From Oxytricha trifallax (taxonomy: Eukaryota; Ciliophora; Spirotrichea; Sporadotrichida; Oxytrichidae), in the NCBI GenBank assembly GCA_000711775.1, contig ARYC01001453.1, positions 1 through 64,000 on the forward strand: DNA of 64,000 nucleotides. Direction: 5' to 3'. This document shows, one piece after another, positions 57,831-64,000 of the stretch. The number at the start of each line of letters is the position of its first letter. Positions within the stretch are counted from its first letter, which is position 1. The translations under genes were made by a program, and so were the position numbers. The notes beneath the pieces are model-generated. The model was given only the letters and a program-made list of their open reading frames with translations. It was not told where the DNA came from and did no database searches.

Positions 57831-60800
57831 CTAGGAGAAAAAAATGAAAAAATATTGAGAAAAAGATTGGCAACAATCAAAAACAATTTGAAAAGAGAAT
57901 CAAGCATTTATAGCATAATACTTATTATTTTAAGATTGATTTAATTATAAAAATTTTTAAGTTTTAAATAAATAATATAATTTCTAAAATCTCTAGATTA
58001 TACTTTATTTTGAATTGAAATTAATAGTGTCTATGTAAATTACACTAGAATCCTCTATTTCTTTAAATTCTTGTGAGATTATTCAGAGTCCTTATATTAC
58101 TCAGTTCATTATTTATGTGATATAGCTTTGTTTGTTTTGTTTTAGTTTTTTTAAGTTTATATTTATTTTATAACAATTTATTTATTTGAAATTTAGGGAT
58201 AACCTGATCTTTAAATGGCATCAAAGTCATGTAAACTCAATTGATACAGCAACTGTGGTTTGAATTTGTAAACTTTTAGAGTATAAATTTTACAACAAAA
58301 ATGGCACATGTTGACCCCTCCTTTCTTTATTTAAAATTTTTCTTGATTTCAATTATAAACTTAATTAGTATCATTAGCAATCAAAGGGAGTCTTTGATTT
58401 TATTCATTTATTGGAGTCACTTATTGATCTTTTATACTCCAACTATATAAAGAAATTTTAATATCTATCATTTTTATTATTTACAGTTATAAACAATTTG
58501 ATATATCATTCCAATTAATAGAATTGCCGATTTGATTTTAGTTTTCATTAGAAGTTTTATGAATTAAGTCAAACAATGAGGATAAAAATGATGATACTTT
58601 TCTCATATTTAATACTTAATTAATTTTAAGTTATAAAATTTTACAAGTGTTCCTTAAAGTTAATGCCAAATAAAATTTATAACAAATATATTTATGGTAA
58701 CATTTAATTACTTTTAGCAAGACCAATTGACACTAGTTGAATCGTTTGAATTAATAAAACGAAAGAATTGGTACTTTCAGTTGGTGCTAATATTCATGTC
58801 TGAATGGGCATATTTAATTTATAGTAAGTTAACTATAATTATAATTTTATTTAACCCCTTTAATAATTATTTTATAATTCTAATTTAATATTTATTGTTT
58901 ATGCCATAAAAAATGAAAATACATTTTCAATATAGTAAATAGATTAATAATAAGTCAAAGATAAATCATTATTTATTTAATTAATTATTTGGCTTGGCTT
59001 GGCTTGTTGCTCTTATTGACTTCAATGATCAATTTCCATCATTCAAATATCATAAATCTTACATCTTTAATACCTAACTTCTTTCGTATTAAAGAGACTA
59101 ATACTGTTTCTTTAATATTTCAAATAATAATATTATATTTGATATATTATTCTGAGATTTCTTACATTGAATAATAAATCCTCTAATTTTAAGATGAATT
59201 CGTTTTTAATCTAAGATTTCCCACTTTGGTAATTCTTCTAAAATAAAAATTTTTCTTCTTATACATATACTATATTTTCTAATTTGAGCCAAACATTCTA
59301 ATAATTTTAGCAATTTTCCAGGCTGATATATAAAATAAAATGATAGTTAAACAAAAAGGTTGAATTTATTAAGAAATAGGAATGTCTAAGATTATAAAAT
59401 TATTGAACCGACCACAATTCGATTCTAGACAAGTAAATTTTAATTAAGGGATATATAAAAATAAATGCAGAAACTTTTATATTTGAAGTGAAATTCCAAT
59501 TAAAATTAGTGATACCTCATTTAATGATTTGTTATTTCTTTTTTTACATAAATATGGATTTAAAGTTTATTATATCAAATCGATTTAACTGAGTATAAAT
59601 TTCAAACATAAATTCATATTTTATACATGATTAAATTTTGCTAAAATTTGTTATGCAATGAACTTAAAATAAATTACTGTTGATTCTTCTTTATGATATA
59701 AAATCTTATAGATCCAATACAATTTAGAGTTTAAATCAACTATTTTTTAGTTAATAAGATTTAATAACTATTTAATAATTAAACTTGATAGAATATCTCT
59801 GAATATATCAAGAACATCAACAGTAGAATACTAGATGATTCCCTAAACATAAAATTAGATTTTAGCAATAAAATATAATTTTCATATCGATAAAACTTCA
59901 TGAATAAAATATTAAGGTAAAAAATTTACAGCATTTAATATATAAAAAAAAGTATTTATATTTATGAGTAATTAACATTAGATAACCAGACCATATTATA
60001 CTTTTTTGCTTGAACAATTTACTTTAGTATAGATTTTATTAATAATATTTTTTTGACATTTTGTATATTTTATTTGAATATGTTCATATTACGATAAATT
60101 AACCAAATATTCAGTATTTTATTGTTGGAGTACAAATTTCACATGTTTCTACAACTGAGATTGCAAAAATTCTTAAGTCAAATTCTTTTAAGAAAGTAAA
60201 AATTGCTAAATAGGGAATATCCCCAAAATATTAATCTATATCTCAAAAACTAATAGAAATTTTCAATTTAACATAATTAATTTTAGTTGATTGAATAATT
60301 TAAGTTGCTTAAGAAAAAAAGGGATATTATAAAAGCATTAATTACTCTTAGTTTAGATAAGGAATTTATAACTTTTTAATATACTTTCGTTAGTTTAAGT
60401 CTAGTATATTGATTGCATTTTTTAATTTTTATCATAATTAAATTGTTGAATTATTAAATTTTGGTAATAAAACATTAATCATTCATTTTCAACTTGCGTA
60501 AAGTAATAATATTATTTTATTATTTATGTCATTATAGTAAGCTATCACTTACTTAGTTTCAAGAAATTTTTCATTAGATTCATAAAATATGTGTTAGCTT
60601 CTGGAAAAGAACTACTAAAATCACCATATATGATTTATGTAAATGATAAAATTAATCCTAAATTGGGGCTCCTAAAGGTATTCAAATATGTCTATGACGA
60701 TTAAAAATGACAAAAGATACTTTAGAATTTATGATGTTCCTAATGATTTCACTTGCAATTATTTTTGAAGGGTAAATATGAACAATAAAAAATGAATGAA

Positions 60801-62139
60801 TGACATAAAATTGTTATGCCAATCAAATCTAAAAAACAAAACAACTGATGATTAACAAATAGGGGAACCTATTGAGACAAGCAAGGAGTTCCTTTAAAAG
60901 ATTAAATCTATTTCACATTTCTCCAATAAGTTTAGATATATATTTATGTTTATATAATTTGCAAAGAGATAGCCCTCGCTTTACTACAAAAAAAGTCATT
61001 AGTTAAAAAACAACTTAAAAGAGAAAAGGATAAGAAATATTAAGCTATGATGAGGAATATAAATAAGGTAATTAATTGTAAAATGGCACAATCAAATATT
61101 TCATTCCGAGATTAAAACAAAATTATGTAAATTACACCAAGAAATAGCCTTTAATTGTGTTGATTTAATAAAGACTTAATTAAATTAGAATTAAATGGTG
61201 ATAATAATTAAAGAAATTTAAATTCATATCAATAATTTTAACTAATTAAATGAAAACTTCGCATTACTTGCACAATAATTTATTTTTAATTCATATATTG
61301 AGTCTTTTCCAATCTAAAAGTGTTTTAATTTGATTATTTGAATAAAAACTTCATTAAGTTATTCTATGTTAAATTTATTCTTAAGGTTATATTTTAAATG
61401 CAATTATATTTCGAAGTAAATGCTACATTAAATAAGTAAATCATCCGTTTTAATTAACTTTGATTATATTTTAATGCCTTCCAGACCATACTTAACACAA
61501 AAATCACAACTGCTAATAAAGTGTCTAAATTAATTCCTCTTTTCTAAAGTTCAATTGCCGTGCTTAAATGCAAATAATTTTTTAGTTATTTGCTAAGGTT
61601 TAATAATTAAATTATCAAGATAAATTATATTAAGTACATTTACTAAATTTAGGTTTAATCCATTAGAAAAACTCTAAATTAGTATAATTAAAATTATTGT
61701 TTTTTTACGTTCAGTTAAATTGCATTATATTTTTGTTACTTATATTTATTTCTATATTACTTTTTTGCTGAACTAATATAAACTCGAAATTAAAGCAATT
61801 GTTTTTATAAAATTTGCAATGATGAATTTGAACTCTTTATTGAATTGATAAGAGCAATTACTATTCTACAGTTTTTTTATCATAGTATATATAATTTATT
61901 TGGTCTTCAGTCTTTATAAAAAGACTTTTTGTTCATAGAGCTTTCTTTCTTTATATAAAGTTTAAATTGATTCAATAATATTTGACTATTTTTGATTTTA
62001 TTATTATTTTTGAAATTTCATTTACACTAGCAAATATTAGCATTCTTAAAAGAGAGATTTTTGTTTAAATCTTAAAATAGGTAGGTAAATTAGGTTAATA
62101 GCATATATTTTAATATCAATTTGGGTTATATAATTAGAA
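57831..62139. other. 4.3-kb AT-rich region without a firm gene
   Basis: The open frame at 58989-59174 is hydrophobic and short. A small plus-strand fragment near 60610-60765 (SPYMIYVNDKINPKLGLLKV, then KRYFRIYDVPNDFTCNYF) might be coding but is unsupported by neighbours. No repeats, RNA genes or element ends were recognised. Confidence 0.45.
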
Positions 62140-63450
62140 TGGTCACCACCGTCTGCTGTCCCAGCACAAGTATCAAAGTTGAGAAAGCCCTTGTGGGTAG
62201 ATTCAAAGTCAGATTAGAAGCTGATAGAGTTCTATTGTCGAAAAAAAGATGACTCACTCTAAAGAGATCAACGAGAAATGGCAACATATTAATTGATTCT
62301 AAGTAGAAACATTAACGAAACGTTGAGACTCTAGGAAATGCTCTGAGATAAGTTGAAATATTGAAGTTTCTTATCAGAAACATAAACGGTTGATTATCCC
62401 ACCAACTCTCATGGGTGACAAAGAAACTCAACAAATTAAAAGATATATCGGGTTAACCAAATGAAACCTGAGAACAGCATATATTGGAGAAATATTGAAG
62501 GTATACAAGCATTATCATTCCACTAAGTTGCCAAAGCAGTGTGAGGAACTGCAAGAGTTAGAGAGTTGTGAGAATAGGGAAGGAGTCCAAGTAACTAAAA
62601 ATTCATGAAACCAAAAGATAAACAGCAGAATGGCCATGCTTCATAAACAGTTTAAACTTTAAAATCAGATCACTGAAGAAACAGTAAGAGATTAATCCAA
62701 AGTAGTGAAAAATGATTAGCAAACTTGAGAAGAATTTATTGAATAACTCGAAAAATTGACAAATGATGCTTAGTATTAATGTCGACCACTTAGCTCACTA
62801 GTTAAAAAAGAATCAACTATTTTATATTTTATCTAAATACTGGCTGAATATTCAAAGTTACTAAATAATGTCTAAAAACTGGATGTTGGCCTTACAAATA
62901 TTAAAATAAAGAAATCAAGGTAATTGATTAGAGGATAGGACTCTTTGTTAAAATAAAGAAAAAAGGAATACATCATTGTAGTGACAAGTAAGACTAGGAA
63001 ATGGAAGGTTATCATTTTAGCTTTAACCATTTAATATACAGATGTGGGTAAGAAATGGTTATAATTTTTGAATGGCAAACAGATTTAGAGAAAGAGTCCG
63101 AACGTCAGAAGGATGTAGGGAATAAATTTGATGCATTGCTAACTAAGCTGGAGTTCTTCTTGTTTAATGATGAATGAGAACAACAACGACAAAAAACAGA
63201 TAAGACTATCTTACCGTAGCTAAAGAGATGGAGAGAGCCGTGAGTTGTACTATAGAGCATGTTCAGAAAAATCCTTGTAAAGCTATCGAATAATAGTTTT
63301 CTAGGAAGTAGAATAAGGAGATGAGAAATGAATAATTTAGTGGTGAACCACTCAGACAGGCAATAACAAGCAATAAAGTTTACCTTCTTAATTTAAAAAT
63401 ACTATTCACTTATCTTTATTCGTTATTTTAATTTACCTCATATCATTTTC
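62140..63450 (+). mobile_element. Family B coding repeat, copy 3 (longest)
   Basis: The plus strand reads MVTTVCCPSTSIKVEKALVG from 62140, then GDKETQQIKRYIGLTK, a TGA, NLRTAYIGEILKVYKHYHST and KQCEELQELESCENREGVQ. It continues with RMAMLHKQFKLQNQITEETV, KND, TGA, QT, TGA, EEFIEQLEKLTNDAQ, and then YIIVVTSKTRKWKVIILALT with a final EWQTDLEKESERQKDVGNKF and FDALLTKLEFFLF. The last part matches the copy at 31580-32000. The end, ttcgttattttaatttacct, matches the tails of the other two copies. Several TGA codons stand where Trp is natural. Unidentified protein; 5'-truncation of the other copies suggests a retroposed family. Confidence 0.5.
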
Positions 63451-64000
63451 TACAACTAATATAATTAAGTTAATTTATTATATCAATACACAAATTTTAA
63501 ATGATTATTTATAATTAAAAAACAGTCAATACTATAATCGTATATAATTTTAATTTTCCCTATAATAAATTATTTTATTTATTATTTTGGAATTGTTTAT
63601 TTTTTTCATCCATTTTAAAGATAAATAAATAGTCTAAATAACAGATTTTTATTATCTTTATAATATAGATTTAATTAATACTTTTATACTTAAGAAATGG
63701 GTGTTATAGTCAATTGAGACCTAAGGAAACAATTGCGAACTGTAGAAATATTTTCAATTCATATGAGAGAGGAGCTTTGGCAGTGAGCAAAAATCAAACC
63801 CCCCATAAACTCAATTTAATCTATTTTGAATGTGAATAATGTATTAGTATAATCTTTTTGATATATTGTATCAATAAATTCTGAAGCTGTCCATCAATAT
63901 TCTGTTCACTTATAATTAAGAACGACAAGATAATCAGATATCCAAATTTATTATAATATGAGGAACATATTTAATGATAGTATTCAAATAGAATAGTAAA
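63451..64000. other. AT-rich window end; possible decayed LINE tail
   Basis: caattgagacctaaggaaac at about 63703 loosely resembles the inverted LINE tail (cacattgaggactatggaaa at 41322). The likeness is too short to call. Confidence 0.3.

Noticed and set aside
63697-63740. Sixth copy of the inverted LINE tail
   Set aside because: Only about 20 bases resemble the tail, and the GC hairpin and ATT repeats are missing.

Overview
The window looks like germline (micronuclear) DNA of an Oxytricha/Sterkiella-type spirotrich ciliate. The sequence is very AT-rich. Long reading frames appear only if TAA and TAG are read as glutamine and TGA is the sole stop. Three elements end in C4A4/G4T4 telomere-like repeats, are about 4.07 kb where complete, and sit between 3-bp A-N-T target duplications. 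Those are the hallmarks of TBE (telomere-bearing element) transposons, which are removed from the somatic genome of Oxytricha. No rRNA, tRNA, CRISPR array or ordinary intact host gene was recognised. Nearly everything readable is a mobile element, a repeat, or a fragment or relic of a gene.

Layout. 1-1219: right part of a TBE (TBE-a), whose end abuts a minus-strand host-type gene fragment (1339-1865). 1868-6901: a roughly 5-kb unit with about 335-bp terminal inverted repeats carrying one long, interrupted beta-helix-like gene. 6905-7720: a GC-richer minus-strand coding fragment. 8285-9290, 31580-32000 and 62140-63450: members of one unnamed coding repeat (family B). 9920-11540, 28690-30200, 34425-36690 (minus), 37850-39300 and 41300-41735 (minus): non-LTR (LINE-type) copies that share one 3' tail with a GGGG(T)CCCC hairpin and an (ATT)n end, although their coding bodies differ. 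12300-14010: two unidentified decayed coding stretches. 14169-18240: complete TBE-b. 18450-27250: a very large decayed minus-strand reading region, followed by a sequence resembling the end of the 1868-6901 element. 33480-33774 and 42725-43035: a short MITE-like repeat. 40200-40560: a MORN-repeat fragment. 43377-43630: two units of a 169-bp tandem repeat. 43998-48068: complete TBE-c, inverted relative to TBE-b. 53080-57830: relics of a zinc-finger/kinase gene and of other kinases, around an 812-bp palindrome. The rest is AT-rich sequence with no supportable gene.

How the parts work together. Each complete TBE carries a DDE transposase (DD34E spacing), a small roughly 22-kDa ORF convergent with it, and a C2H2 zinc-finger/protein-kinase gene divergent from the small ORF. 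An array of AATTAAGTAC-type repeats lies between the two divergent genes. In both complete copies the zinc-finger/kinase frame is open from end to end, while the transposase and small ORF are interrupted. The LINE copies give one clear reverse transcriptase (RGVPKG and YSDD motifs) and two bodies resembling ORF1-only, half-LINE elements. Many host-like fragments carry in-frame TGA where tryptophan would fit. Without a matching somatic genome I cannot separate true macronuclear-destined segments from dead germline copies.
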